Positions 8,852-16,650 of a stretch of DNA of 63,962 bases are shown piece by piece; the stretch's first letter is position 1; the number at the start of each line of letters is the position of its first letter. A program made the translations under genes and the position numbers. The stretch is from Neptunomonas qingdaonensis. Lineage in GTDB: Bacteria > Pseudomonadota > Gammaproteobacteria > Pseudomonadales > Balneatricaceae. The notes below the pieces were generated by a model. It made no database searches and had not been told where the DNA came from. It saw only the letters and a program-made list of their open reading frames with translations. Location: positions 1 through 63,962 of the forward strand of contig NZ_FOOU01000018.1 in the NCBI RefSeq assembly GCF_900113275.1, in the 5' to 3' direction.

Positions 8852-9552
8852 TAGCGAACGCCCTCGATCAGGAGTCCCTGCTCCAACCGGAACTGCCGGT
8901 CACAGCGTGAAGCCAGTGCCGCATCGTGTGTAATCAGTACCAGTGTGGTGTCTTGTTGCGCATTAAGTTCGAATAGCTGCGTGATAATGTTTTCACCGGT
9001 TTCAGTGTCCAGGTTGCCGGTCGGTTCATCGGCAAATAAAATTGTCGGATGCGTCACAAAGGCGCGGGCAATAGCAACGCGTTGTTGTTCACCGCCAGAC
9101 AACTGGGCGGGATAATGCCCTTGGCGATCAGACAAGCCAACCTGGTCCAGTAAGCTTGCCGCTTTTTCGGTCGCCTGCTTATCACCCCGAATGTCCAGTG
9201 GCAGTTGTGTATTCTCCAGCGCCGTTAACTCCGGTAATAGGTGGAATGACTGGAAAATAAAGCTCAGATTTTTTGCGCGCCATGCGGAACCGTCAGTGTC
9301 AGATAATGTGCTTATATCAGTTCCCAGTAGTTTTACCGATCCCGTGGACGGGGCGTCGAGTCCGGCCAGTAAGCTTAACAGGGTTGATTTACCGGCACCC
9401 GATTGGCCTATAATTGCAACACTCTCTCCGCGTTGGATGGCGAGCGATAAATCGTTAAATAAACGGATCACACCGGCTTGAGTTACGAAGGTTTTTGCGA
9501 GATGGTGTGCTTCAATGGCAAAAGAGGTGTTTAAGGAGATGTTATCAGGCAT
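8851..9552 (-). CDS. ybbA: ABC transporter ATP-binding protein (YbbA-like)
   Basis: A 233-residue ABC ATPase of the LolD/MacB class that powers the YbbP permease encoded downstream. Visible motifs are Walker A GQSGAGKST, signature LSGGEQQR, Walker B ILFADEPTGNLD and the H-loop VLITHD. I chose the ATG at 9550-9552 because GGA lies 8 nt upstream; the ATG at 9559-9561 has no spaced Shine-Dalgarno and would add three residues. That start codon shares the palindrome CATG with the tesA start on the other strand, so each gene's upstream control region is inside the other gene. Confidence 0.9.
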   Translation of the reverse strand: MPDNISLNTSFAIEAHHLAKTFVTQAGVIRLFNDLSLAIQRGESVAIIGQSGAGKSTLLSLLAGLDAPSTGSVKLLGTDISTLSDTDGSAWRAKNLSFIFQSFHLLPELTALENTQLPLDIRGDKQATEKAASLLDQVGLSDRQGHYPAQLSGGEQQRVAIARAFVTHPTILFADEPTGNLDTETGENIITQLFELNAQQDTTLVLITHDAALASRCDRQFRLEQGLLIEGVR

Positions 9553-10159
9553 GGCGATCATCCGTTTATTAGTACTAGTGTCCGTTATTGTCAGTAGCAG
9601 TGTCTCTGCCAGAACCCTGTTGGTTCTGGGAGATAGTTTGTCTGCTGCTTATGGTATTAGCCCTGAGCAGGGCTGGGTTGCACTACTCGAGACAAGGCTG
9701 CAACAAGAGTATGCCGATATTCGTGTGGTTAATGCCAGTATCAGTGGTGAAACAACACAGGGAGGCATAACCCGATTGCCCGCTCTCATAAAGAGACATC
9801 AGCCTGACTGGATAGTTCTGGCATTAGCCGCTAATGATGGTTTACGCGGTATGCCATTGGGGATAATTGAACGTAATATCACCACCTTGATAGAGCTTTC
9901 GGAAGACGCTGAAGCGAAACCTTTACTCGTAGGGATTCGCTTACCGCCCAACTATGGTGTTTCTTATACTGAGCGCTTTTATACGCTTTTTGAAACGCTG
10001 GCACAGCAGTATCAGATCAGTCGGGTACCTTTTTTGCTGGACGGCGTAGCTTTACAGGAAACCCTGATGCAGTCGGATGGTTTACACCCCAATGCCAAGG
10101 CGCAGCCGTTGTTGTTAGAGAATGTATGGCCCTTTTTACAGCCACTGCTGGGTGACTAG
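9551..10159 (+). CDS. tesA: Arylesterase/lysophospholipase TesA (SGNH hydrolase), secreted
   Basis: A periplasmic SGNH-fold hydrolase acting on acyl-CoA thioesters, lysophospholipids and aryl esters. An N-terminal signal peptide (MAIIRLLVLVSVIVSSSVSA) ends with SVSA before RTLLVLGDSLSAAYG, which holds the nucleophile Ser of block I. The block III Asn is in AANDGLRG, and the catalytic Asp/His are in DGLHPN near the C-terminus. Length from the ATG at 9551 is 202 residues, close to E. coli TesA. AGGAG at 9534-9538 lies 12 bases ahead. It is divergent from ybbA, the arrangement seen in enterics. Confidence 0.92.
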   Translation: MAIIRLLVLVSVIVSSSVSARTLLVLGDSLSAAYGISPEQGWVALLETRLQQEYADIRVVNASISGETTQGGITRLPALIKRHQPDWIVLALAANDGLRGMPLGIIERNITTLIELSEDAEAKPLLVGIRLPPNYGVSYTERFYTLFETLAQQYQISRVPFLLDGVALQETLMQSDGLHPNAKAQPLLLENVWPFLQPLLGD

Positions 10160-10211
10160 CGGGTGGGCAGTTGTTAGGATGAAACTTGTTGTGAAATGAT
10201 AAAGGTGAGCT

Positions 10212-10571
10212 ATGGATTGGTATCTTAATGTTATCCGAAAATACACAGTATTCTCAGGACGTGCATCACGGGAAGAGTATTGGTATTTCATGCTGATAAA
10301 TATTCTGTTCACCATTGTTGTGGGGTTTATCGATCGTTCGATGGGCTGGGGGCATGCTTCCGGCGCAGGAATGTTGAGTGGGCTTTACTCTCTGTTTATT
10401 TTCTTACCGAGTCTGGCGGTGAGTATACGGCGTTTGCATGACACCAGCCGCTCTGGCTGGTGGGCGCTGATTGTACTGGTGCCATTGTTGGGTTGGATAG
10501 TGCTGTTGGTGATGATGGCATTGCCCAGTCATACCGATAATGAATACGGCCCTCGTAGCACGCATGTATAA
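10212..10571 (+). CDS. DUF805 membrane protein
   Basis: A 119-residue inner-membrane protein of the DUF805 family (YhaH/YhaI of E. coli). The start MDWYLNVIRKYTVFSGRASR and the following EEYWYFMLIN are the family signature; three or four hydrophobic helices follow, with the loop SIRRLHDTSRSGWW between them. A good AAGGTGAG Shine-Dalgarno precedes the ATG. Its last 8 bp overlap the start of the lipoprotein gene downstream, so the two are probably coupled. No biochemical role is established for the family. Confidence 0.88.
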   Translation: MDWYLNVIRKYTVFSGRASREEYWYFMLINILFTIVVGFIDRSMGWGHASGAGMLSGLYSLFIFLPSLAVSIRRLHDTSRSGWWALIVLVPLLGWIVLLVMMALPSHTDNEYGPRSTHV

Positions 10572-11193
10572 TCCATCAAGGTTCAAGTGCTTTACGCTGT
10601 TGGCTGCTGTTGCTGTGCTTCAGGGGTGCAGCACGATGAATCAATCTGAGTGTCTTCATGCTGATTGGCATTTAATCGGCCAGGCCGATGCATCAAAAGG
10701 TGTGCACTCCTCTGTTCTGGATGAGTATCGCAATGATTGTGCAGAATATGCGGTGGTGCCGTCGCGACAAGATTATCATCTGGGTTATCAGCAAGGGTTG
10801 AAGCAGTTTTGTACTCGCACCAGCGGCTTCTTTTATGGGAAAAAAGGCAGTAAGTATCGGGGGATTTGTCCGGCAGCGCTCGAAGCTGAATTTCTCGAAG
10901 GATATGTCCCGGGTTACGAGTTATTTATGATTAGCGATGTGATGACACGGTTAAGGATCAGCGTGACTGATGCTGAACGGGATATTCGCAAAATCAGAAA
11001 GCTTATTAGTGCCAAAGAGCAGTTGTTGATCAGTGATAAAAGCACCCCGGCTGATCGTCAGCGCTTATTGGGCGAAATAAAAAGGCATCATCGGGATATC
11101 TTCTGGTTACGCCAGGATGCCGATGATTCGCGTTTCAGGCTGATGCGGCAAAAATCAGAATACGATCATAAGTTACGCACGCTACCCTATTAA
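10564..11193 (+). CDS. DUF2799 lipoprotein
   Basis: A 209-residue predicted lipoprotein. From the ATG at 10564 the N-terminus MYNPSRFKCFTLLAAVAVLQGC has the charged-hydrophobic-lipobox pattern, with Cys22 as the likely acylated residue. An ATG at 10540 would add eight residues without a better RBS. The body has the DUF2799 pattern (DYHLGYQQGLKQFC, then GYVPGYEL) followed by a C-terminal coiled-coil-like charged region (about 130-205). It overlaps the DUF805 gene by 8 bp. Function unknown. Confidence 0.8.
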   Translation: MYNPSRFKCFTLLAAVAVLQGCSTMNQSECLHADWHLIGQADASKGVHSSVLDEYRNDCAEYAVVPSRQDYHLGYQQGLKQFCTRTSGFFYGKKGSKYRGICPAALEAEFLEGYVPGYELFMISDVMTRLRISVTDAERDIRKIRKLISAKEQLLISDKSTPADRQRLLGEIKRHHRDIFWLRQDADDSRFRLMRQKSEYDHKLRTLPY

Positions 11194-11267
11194 CTGCAAT
11201 CTTAGCGGCAATCGTAATGGATGAGTGATCCAGTCCGGTAAACAGGAAAACTAACAGGAAACCCGGG

Positions 11268-12116
11268 ATGAAATTAGCATCATTTATAGTAAAAAAACGT
11301 TCTTGTTTCGGCTTAGTTGAAGAGGATCGTGTTTATGATTTATCCACTCAGTATCCTGATAAGCCTGACCTGAAAGCTTTATTGGCAGATTTGCCGGATA
11401 TCCGCGCTATAACAAGCAAACTGTCAGATGCGGCTTCTTATCAGCTTGATGAGGTGCAGCTGTTGCCGGTGATACCGAATCCTGAAAAGATCATCTGTGT
11501 TGGGCTTAACTACGAAAGCCATCGCATCGAAACCGGCATGCCAGAAATGCAGCATCCCGTATTGTTTACCCGCTTTGCATCTACACAGGTAGCGCATGGT
11601 AAACCGATTGTGCGCCCCCATGTTTCTGAAAAGCTTGATTTTGAAGGCGAACTGGCGGTAATTATTGGGCGGGGTGGTCGTCATATCAGCCGTGAGAATT
11701 CATTCCAGCATGTCGCTGGCTATGCATGCTATAACGATGCGAGTATTCGTGATTGGCAGATGCATACCGGGCAATTCACTCCGGGTAAAAATTTCGATAA
11801 TACAGGTGCTTTTGGACCCTGGATGGTCACGTCCGATGAGATTGCCGACTTAGCATCACAAACAGTCACAACGCGTTTAAACGGCGAGCAGGTTCAGCAC
11901 GCAGCTTTCTCTGATTTGATTTTTGATATACCTGCATTGATCGAATATATATCTACTTTTTGCACGCTGGTGGCGGGTGATGTCATCGTCACAGGCACCC
12001 CCGGTGGTGTCGGCGTGAAACGTAAACCACGCCTTTATATGAAGCAGGGAGATGTGATTGAAGTCGAGATCAGTGGGGTTGGGGTGTTGAGAAACCCGAT
12101 AATTAAAGAATCGTAG
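11268..12116 (+). CDS. Fumarylacetoacetate hydrolase-fold family protein
   Basis: A 282-residue FAH-fold enzyme. Conserved segments are IICVGLNYESH, the metal-binding DFEGELAVIIGRGG, NDASIRDWQMH, and the C-terminal TGTPGGVGVKRKP. Members split C-C bonds in acylpyruvates or aromatic ring-cleavage products, or act as oxaloacetate tautomerases or decarboxylases. A divalent metal bound by Glu-Glu-Asp is expected. No aromatic pathway genes are adjacent, so the substrate cannot be assigned from context. AGGAAACCC precedes the ATG. Confidence 0.87.
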   Translation: MKLASFIVKKRSCFGLVEEDRVYDLSTQYPDKPDLKALLADLPDIRAITSKLSDAASYQLDEVQLLPVIPNPEKIICVGLNYESHRIETGMPEMQHPVLFTRFASTQVAHGKPIVRPHVSEKLDFEGELAVIIGRGGRHISRENSFQHVAGYACYNDASIRDWQMHTGQFTPGKNFDNTGAFGPWMVTSDEIADLASQTVTTRLNGEQVQHAAFSDLIFDIPALIEYISTFCTLVAGDVIVTGTPGGVGVKRKPRLYMKQGDVIEVEISGVGVLRNPIIKES

Positions 12117-12174
12117 GATGATATTTATATGAAACGGGCTTGGATAGATAGGGTTTTTATGGGGTGTATGATCA

Positions 12175-12582
12175 ATGTCTGGTGAAACGAATCTGGAAAA
12201 ACTATTAGCGTCGATGGCTCCAAGCTTATCTGCTACCGAGTATGTTTTTGCTTTAGTGGCTGAAGCGGATTACCAACAGATAGCACTATTGCAGCCCATC
12301 GGTACTTTTCATGAAAAAGAAGGTATGACGGTTATTCTGACAAAAGAAAAGGCAGATGAATGCAATATTGTTTATTCGGCTGTATTCAAGTGCATCACGT
12401 TAGATGTTCATTCAAGCCTTGAAGCTGTTGGATTAACCGCGGCCGTTGCTACTCAATTAACCGCGTCTAATATTAGCGCAAATGTCATCGCTGCCTATTA
12501 CCATGATCATATTTTTATTAAGTCACAAGATGCTGATAAGGCATTGTCAGCACTTAATGCGTTGGTAAAGAATGGTCTTTAG
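12175..12582 (+). CDS. ACT domain-containing protein (COG3602-like)
   Basis: A 135-residue soluble protein of the small ACT-domain family represented by COG3602. The first half (PSLSATEYVFALV, IGTFHEKEGMTVILTKEKA) and the second half (VFKCITLDVHSSLEAVGLTAAVATQL, NVIAAYYHDHIFI) each form an ACT-like unit. Proteins of this type are thought to bind amino acids, but no ligand is shown. GGGGTG precedes the start. An 18-codon ORF at 12129-12185 overlaps it, and a strong terminator follows. Confidence 0.8.
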   Translation: MSGETNLEKLLASMAPSLSATEYVFALVAEADYQQIALLQPIGTFHEKEGMTVILTKEKADECNIVYSAVFKCITLDVHSSLEAVGLTAAVATQLTASNISANVIAAYYHDHIFIKSQDADKALSALNALVKNGL

Positions 12583-12638
12583 AGGTGTGCAATTGTAAGT
12601 CGATATTTACATCGCTGATTCGGACGGTGCAGATCAAT

Positions 12639-12676
12639 AAAAAAGGCCATTGAATGTGAATTCAATGGCCTTTTTT
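12639..12676. terminator. Bidirectional intrinsic terminator (ACT gene / sodB)
   Basis: A long stem, AAAAGGCCATTGAAT paired with ATTCAATGGCCTTTT around a 3-4 nt loop, has A- and T-runs on its flanks. It lies between convergent genes and should serve both. Confidence 0.92.
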
Positions 12677-12712
12677 GCATCTGTTTAATCGATGCTTTTA
12701 TCTGGCTAAAAC

Positions 12713-13297
12713 TTACGCACCAAAGTTCTGGTTTGCGAAGTCCCAGTTTACCAGCGCCCAGTAACCTTTCAGGTAGTCAGGACGAACGTTGCGGTAATCG
12801 ATGTAGTAAGCGTGTTCCCACAGGTCGCATGTCAGGATAGCGCGCTGACGGTTAGTCATTGGCGTACCCGCGTTACTGGTGTTAACGATCTCCAGAGAGA
12901 AATCGTCGTTTTTAACCAACCACGTCCAGCTTGAACCGAAGTTGTTAACGGCTTTATCGTTAAATTCTGCCTGGAATTCTGCGAAAGAACCCCATTTAGA
13001 CTTGATCGCATCAGCGATTGGGCCACTAGGTTCGCCGCCGCCGTTTGGAGAAAGGCTGTTCCAGTAGAACGTGTGGTTCCATATTTGAGCAGCATTATTG
13101 AAAACACCGCCTGCTGGTGCAGAGAGGATAATCTCTTCCAGAGATTTGCCTTCAAACTCAGTACCAGGAACCAAACCGTTCAGTTTAGTAACATAGGTGT
13201 TGTGGTGCTTACCGTGGTGGAAATCCAGCGTTTCAGCAGAGATGTGTGGTTCCAGGGCATCTTTAGCAAAAGGCAGTGCAGGTAGTTCAAAGCTCAT
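12713..13297 (-). CDS. sodB: Superoxide dismutase, Fe type
   Basis: Dismutates superoxide to hydrogen peroxide and oxygen in the cytosol. The 194-residue chain has metal ligands in HHGKHHNTYV (near 27), AAQIWNHTFYW (near 74) and DLWEHAYYID. The AAQIWNH and GSSWTWLV segments favour the iron form over the manganese form. The ATG at 13295-13297 is chosen because AAGGTG lies 7 nt upstream; an ATG three codons earlier lacks this. A duplicated 11-bp sequence lies in its upstream region. Confidence 0.96.
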   Translation of the reverse strand: MSFELPALPFAKDALEPHISAETLDFHHGKHHNTYVTKLNGLVPGTEFEGKSLEEIILSAPAGGVFNNAAQIWNHTFYWNSLSPNGGGEPSGPIADAIKSKWGSFAEFQAEFNDKAVNNFGSSWTWLVKNDDFSLEIVNTSNAGTPMTNRQRAILTCDLWEHAYYIDYRNVRPDYLKGYWALVNWDFANQNFGA

Positions 13298-13338
13298 TCT
13301 ATTCACCTTCTTGTCGACACGTTCAGCATATCACTGTA

Positions 13339-13365
13339 GTTATGGACATCTATTGTTATGGACAT
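13339..13365. repeat. Duplicated 11-mer upstream of sodB
   Basis: GTTATGGACAT occurs at 13339-13349 and again at 13355-13365, a 16-bp period. It lies 42-68 bp upstream of the sodB start codon, where promoter or operator elements are expected. Confidence 0.75.
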
Positions 13366-13556
13366 AGGCCGGATGGCCCACGACGTATTTGTAGCTAGAT
13401 GATATCACCCTTGGATTGTCTTTTCATGACACAATTTGTGTGTGATTAGGTGGGTTTGCGACTAAAGTTGGCTGCAATTTGCCGAGTCGCACCATAGAAT
13501 AGCCAGCCTTCAGGTAAACTGAAGTCCCAGTCACTAAAATAAGAACAGAATTTATC

Positions 13557-13838
13557 ATGTCTAAAGCACTACTTTGGATCTCAGCAGTATTGTTGGCGGT
13601 CTACGTGATTAAAACAGAGTATCTGGCTTCAAAAACCTATGAGCCATTTGTAGCAGGGTGTGTTGCTGCAGGTACAGCTACACAGGCTCAGTGTGAGTGT
13701 TTATCTGATTACATTCATAAACGTTATAGCGACTTGGATGTACAGGCTATTATGGATGGCCGATTGGGCGGTGAGCTACCGCGTAGCAAGGTTGAACAGG
13801 ATATCCGTCAAGGATCACAGCTGTGTGCGAATCCTTAA
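13557..13838 (+). CDS. Small exported or membrane-anchored Cys-containing protein
   Basis: Not recognised. This 93-residue protein has an N-terminal hydrophobic segment (ALLWISAVLLAVYVI) that could be a signal anchor or an uncleaved signal, then a small domain with four cysteines: FVAGCVAAG, QCECLSDYI and the C-terminal QLCANP. Even cysteine number and export suggest one or two disulphides in the periplasm. The RBS is weak. It is divergent from sodB and convergent with nudE. Codon use looks native. Confidence 0.65.
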   Translation: MSKALLWISAVLLAVYVIKTEYLASKTYEPFVAGCVAAGTATQAQCECLSDYIHKRYSDLDVQAIMDGRLGGELPRSKVEQDIRQGSQLCANP

Positions 13839-13862
13839 CGTTTTTCTGAGAGGAAAAACCCG

Positions 13863-14426
13863 CTATTGGCCTTCAACAGCAAGGAAGTGGCGGGTCATAT
13901 ACAGAGCCGCAATCGCCCGCCCTTCTGTAAATTCATCTTGCAGAACCAGCTCGTCAAGCCGGGCTAGCGGCCAGCGAATAACCTCCATGGGTTCCGGCTC
14001 GTCTCCCTCAAGCTTACAGGGATAAAGGTCGCGGGCAATGATGACGGTAATACGGTGGCCCATGTAGTTGGGCGCCGCCGTCATCTTTTTTAATGTATGT
14101 AAGCGATTAGCACCAAATCCCGCTTCCTCTTTTAATTCGCGGTCTGCCGCAATATGAGGTGTTTCACCCGGATCGATCAATCCTTTGGGCAGGGTTAGGG
14201 TGTAATCTTCGATGCCTCCTGCATATTCTCTGATTAGAATCACATGCTCTTGTGCATCCACTGCAACGATCATGACAGCACCGTTACCGCGCGATGCTAG
14301 TCGCTCATATGTTCTTTCAACACCGTTACTGAAGCGCAGTTTCAGCTCTTCTACCTGAAAAAGACGGCTGCGTGCGGTGGGAGTGACCTTCAAAACCTCG
14401 GGTTTCACGGGCATACTGGTGTCCAT
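13863..14426 (-). CDS. nudE: ADP compounds hydrolase NudE
   Basis: A Nudix hydrolase that splits ADP-ribose, Ap3A and NADH. The Nudix box is GLIDPGETPHIAADRELKEE followed by AGFG, with the metal-binding REXXEE core intact. 187 residues is the family length. The alternative ATG four codons in (MPVKPEV) has GGA upstream and could be the real start. It is divergent from the yrfG-hslR-hslO genes, the same neighbourhood as in E. coli and Pseudomonas. Confidence 0.92.
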   Translation of the reverse strand: MDTSMPVKPEVLKVTPTARSRLFQVEELKLRFSNGVERTYERLASRGNGAVMIVAVDAQEHVILIREYAGGIEDYTLTLPKGLIDPGETPHIAADRELKEEAGFGANRLHTLKKMTAAPNYMGHRITVIIARDLYPCKLEGDEPEPMEVIRWPLARLDELVLQDEFTEGRAIAALYMTRHFLAVEGQ

Positions 14427-14455
14427 TCTGATGGATTGATATAAAAGGCATTAAC

Positions 14456-15139
14456 GTGATTGTACCTGCTACGCTGGATTGGTCCAATATTGATACTGTG
14501 TTGTTAGATATGGATGGCACATTACTGGATCTGCATTTTGATTCTTACTTTTGGCTGGAGCATCTGCCAACCCGTTACGCGGATATTCATCAAATGGACG
14601 CGCAGGCCGCACGAGACTGGTTGCACACGCGTATTATGCAGGAGCAGGGCACACTGAATTGGTACTGTTTGGATTACTGGTCGCGTGAATTGAACGTTGA
14701 CATTGTCGCTTTAAAAAAAGAAGTGGCAGACCGTATCGCTTTCAGACCGCATGTGCAGGATTTTCTACAAAAAGTCCGGGAGGCATCATTGCGGGCTGTG
14801 ATTGTGACAAACGCACATCGGGGCAGTCTTGCGTTGAAACTGGATAAAACTGATTTGGCAGATAGAGTCGATGCCATCGTTTGCTCCCACGATTTTGGTT
14901 TGCCTAAAGAAGATCCGGCATTCTGGGCGAAACTGCAGAAAGTTGAACCTTTTAACCCGCGAAGGACTCTGTTGATAGATGATAGTTTGTCGGTACTGGC
15001 ATCGGCGCAAGCCTACGGTATCCGTTACCTGCTAGCGATATCTCAGCCTGACAGTCAGCACCCGGCACGTGAGATTGATGAATTTGCTGCAGTTGAACAC
15101 TTTAATGAACTTGAGCCCGGAGGTTTAAAGGATGACTGA
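14456..15139 (+). CDS. yrfG: GMP/IMP nucleotidase YrfG (HAD family)
   Basis: A haloacid dehalogenase-type 5'-nucleotidase for purine nucleotides. Motif I is VLLDMDGTLLDLHFDSYFW, motif II VIVTNAH, and motifs III-IV are in GLPKEDPAFW and LLIDDSLSVL. The start is GTG at 14456 with AAAGG 8 nt upstream; 227 residues against about 222 in E. coli. It overlaps hslR by 8 bp, so translation is probably coupled. Confidence 0.9.
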   Translation: MIVPATLDWSNIDTVLLDMDGTLLDLHFDSYFWLEHLPTRYADIHQMDAQAARDWLHTRIMQEQGTLNWYCLDYWSRELNVDIVALKKEVADRIAFRPHVQDFLQKVREASLRAVIVTNAHRGSLALKLDKTDLADRVDAIVCSHDFGLPKEDPAFWAKLQKVEPFNPRRTLLIDDSLSVLASAQAYGIRYLLAISQPDSQHPAREIDEFAAVEHFNELEPGGLKDD

Positions 15140-15527
15140 TCAAGCGAAAATTCGTCTGGATAAGTGGTTGTGGGCGGCTCGTTTTTATAAAACCAGAGCG
15201 ATTGCAAAGCAGATGGTTGAAGGTGGCAAGGTGCACTATGAAGGGCAGCGGGCAAAGTGCAGCAAAATAGTGGAATTAGGTGCCTCGTTGCAGATCCGCC
15301 AGGGCTTTGATCAGCGGGTTGTGATTGTTAAAGCTTTGTCCGAACAGCGTCGCGGTGCGGTTGAAGCGCAGCTGTTGTATGAAGAAACAGCGGAGAGTAT
15401 CGAGCGACGGGAAAAAGAGACGTTACAACGTAAAGCGATGAAGGGCGCTGAATTGAGCCCCGGGCATAAACCTGATAAGCGCAGCCGTCGCCAGCTATTG
15501 GAAGTGAAAGAGTTGCAAAGAGGCTGA
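15132..15527 (+). CDS. hslR: Heat shock protein 15, ribosome-associated (HslR)
   Basis: An S4-domain RNA-binding protein that recycles stalled 50S subunits still carrying a nascent chain. The S4 domain fills residues 5-70 (IRLDKWLWAARFYKTRAIAK, GGKVHYEGQRAKCSKIVELG). The C-terminal third is a basic, charged tail rich in Arg and Lys. 131 residues is normal. It overlaps yrfG and lies 74 bp before hslO. Confidence 0.93.
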   Translation: MTDQAKIRLDKWLWAARFYKTRAIAKQMVEGGKVHYEGQRAKCSKIVELGASLQIRQGFDQRVVIVKALSEQRRGAVEAQLLYEETAESIERREKETLQRKAMKGAELSPGHKPDKRSRRQLLEVKELQRG

Positions 15528-15601
15528 CTGTCAGGAATCTTAAAAGGTTTGTGATAAAATAGCGGGTAATAATTTCTGTTTATAAGTGAGAAGCTGGCGA
15601 T

Positions 15602-16474
15602 ATGAGTAACCCTGATCAAATTCAGCGTATTTTATTCGATGATCTCGATATTCGAGGTGTGTTGGTTGGGTTGGATAAAACCTATCAGGATATTTTGGCG
15701 CTGCATGAGTACCCACCTGCCATTCGCAATGCGTTGGGTGAAATGCTGGCGGCGGTTGCTCTGCTGAGTACGACGCTGAAGTTTGAAGGGCGTCTGTTGT
15801 TACAAGCACAGGGCAGCGGAAATGTCAGTGCCTTGATGGCGGAAGTGAATAACAAACGTCAGTGCAGAGGCATCGCACGATATGAAGGCGAGATCGATGA
15901 TAATGCCAGCATTATTGATCTGATTGGCGATGGCCATCTGGTGATTACGATCGAGCCGGAAGCCGGGCAGCGTTATCAAGGGATTGTGCCTTTGGAGAAA
16001 ACAACCCTGGGTGATTGTTTAACCGATTATTTCATCCGGTCTGAGCAGTTGCCAACTCAAATTCATCTGGTGGCGGATGAAAACCGGGCGGCGGGATTTT
16101 TGTTGCAGGTCATGCCTGCAGCCGGTACGGCAGAAAATGATTGGGGCCACATCGAGCAGATCGGAGCAACGCTGAAAGCGGAGGAGTTGCTGACATTAGA
16201 TAATGAGACATTACTCTTTCGTCTATTTCATCAAGAGCAGTGTCGCCTTTATGAACCCGATTCTGTTGAGTTCAAATGTGATTGCTCGCGAGAGCGCAGT
16301 GCCAATACCTTGCTGTTTATGACTCAGGATGAGCTTCTTGAAATCATTGAAAAACAAGGTCTTATTGATGTAGGTTGTCAGTTTTGTCATGCGCATTATA
16401 CGTTTGACGAGACAGATATACGTGCCATGTTTTCAGATTCGGCGCATGTGCCTAAATCAGATCAGATTCATTGA
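15602..16474 (+). CDS. hslO: Redox-regulated chaperone Hsp33
   Basis: A holdase chaperone switched on by oxidation plus unfolding. The four zinc-binding, redox-sensing cysteines are present in the C-terminal part as FKCDCSRE (C-x-C) and VGCQFCHAHY (C-x2-C). The N-terminal substrate-binding domain starts DQIQRILFDDLDIRGVLVGL. 290 residues is the family length. It is the third gene of the yrfG-hslR-hslO block upstream of pckA, as in E. coli. Confidence 0.95.
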   Translation: MSNPDQIQRILFDDLDIRGVLVGLDKTYQDILALHEYPPAIRNALGEMLAAVALLSTTLKFEGRLLLQAQGSGNVSALMAEVNNKRQCRGIARYEGEIDDNASIIDLIGDGHLVITIEPEAGQRYQGIVPLEKTTLGDCLTDYFIRSEQLPTQIHLVADENRAAGFLLQVMPAAGTAENDWGHIEQIGATLKAEELLTLDNETLLFRLFHQEQCRLYEPDSVEFKCDCSRERSANTLLFMTQDELLEIIEKQGLIDVGCQFCHAHYTFDETDIRAMFSDSAHVPKSDQIH

Positions 16475-16650
16475 AAAGGCAGGGATGGATGTCGAACGGC
16501 GTAACTGATGTTTTGCGCATGGCATAAATCACTGCTTTTTGTAATAATACGCATCCCCAAATAATTACTCACTGTCGATTACACGCAGAATAAAGGGGTT
16601 TTTTGCTTTTTAGGTAACGTTTTTTGGCGCTGAGCCAAGGGAATCCAGTA

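Noticed and set aside
13660..14025. Forward ORF overlapping the four-cysteine gene and nudE
   Set aside because: It lies in a different frame over two better-supported genes and is very rich in Arg and Ser, as expected of a shadow frame.
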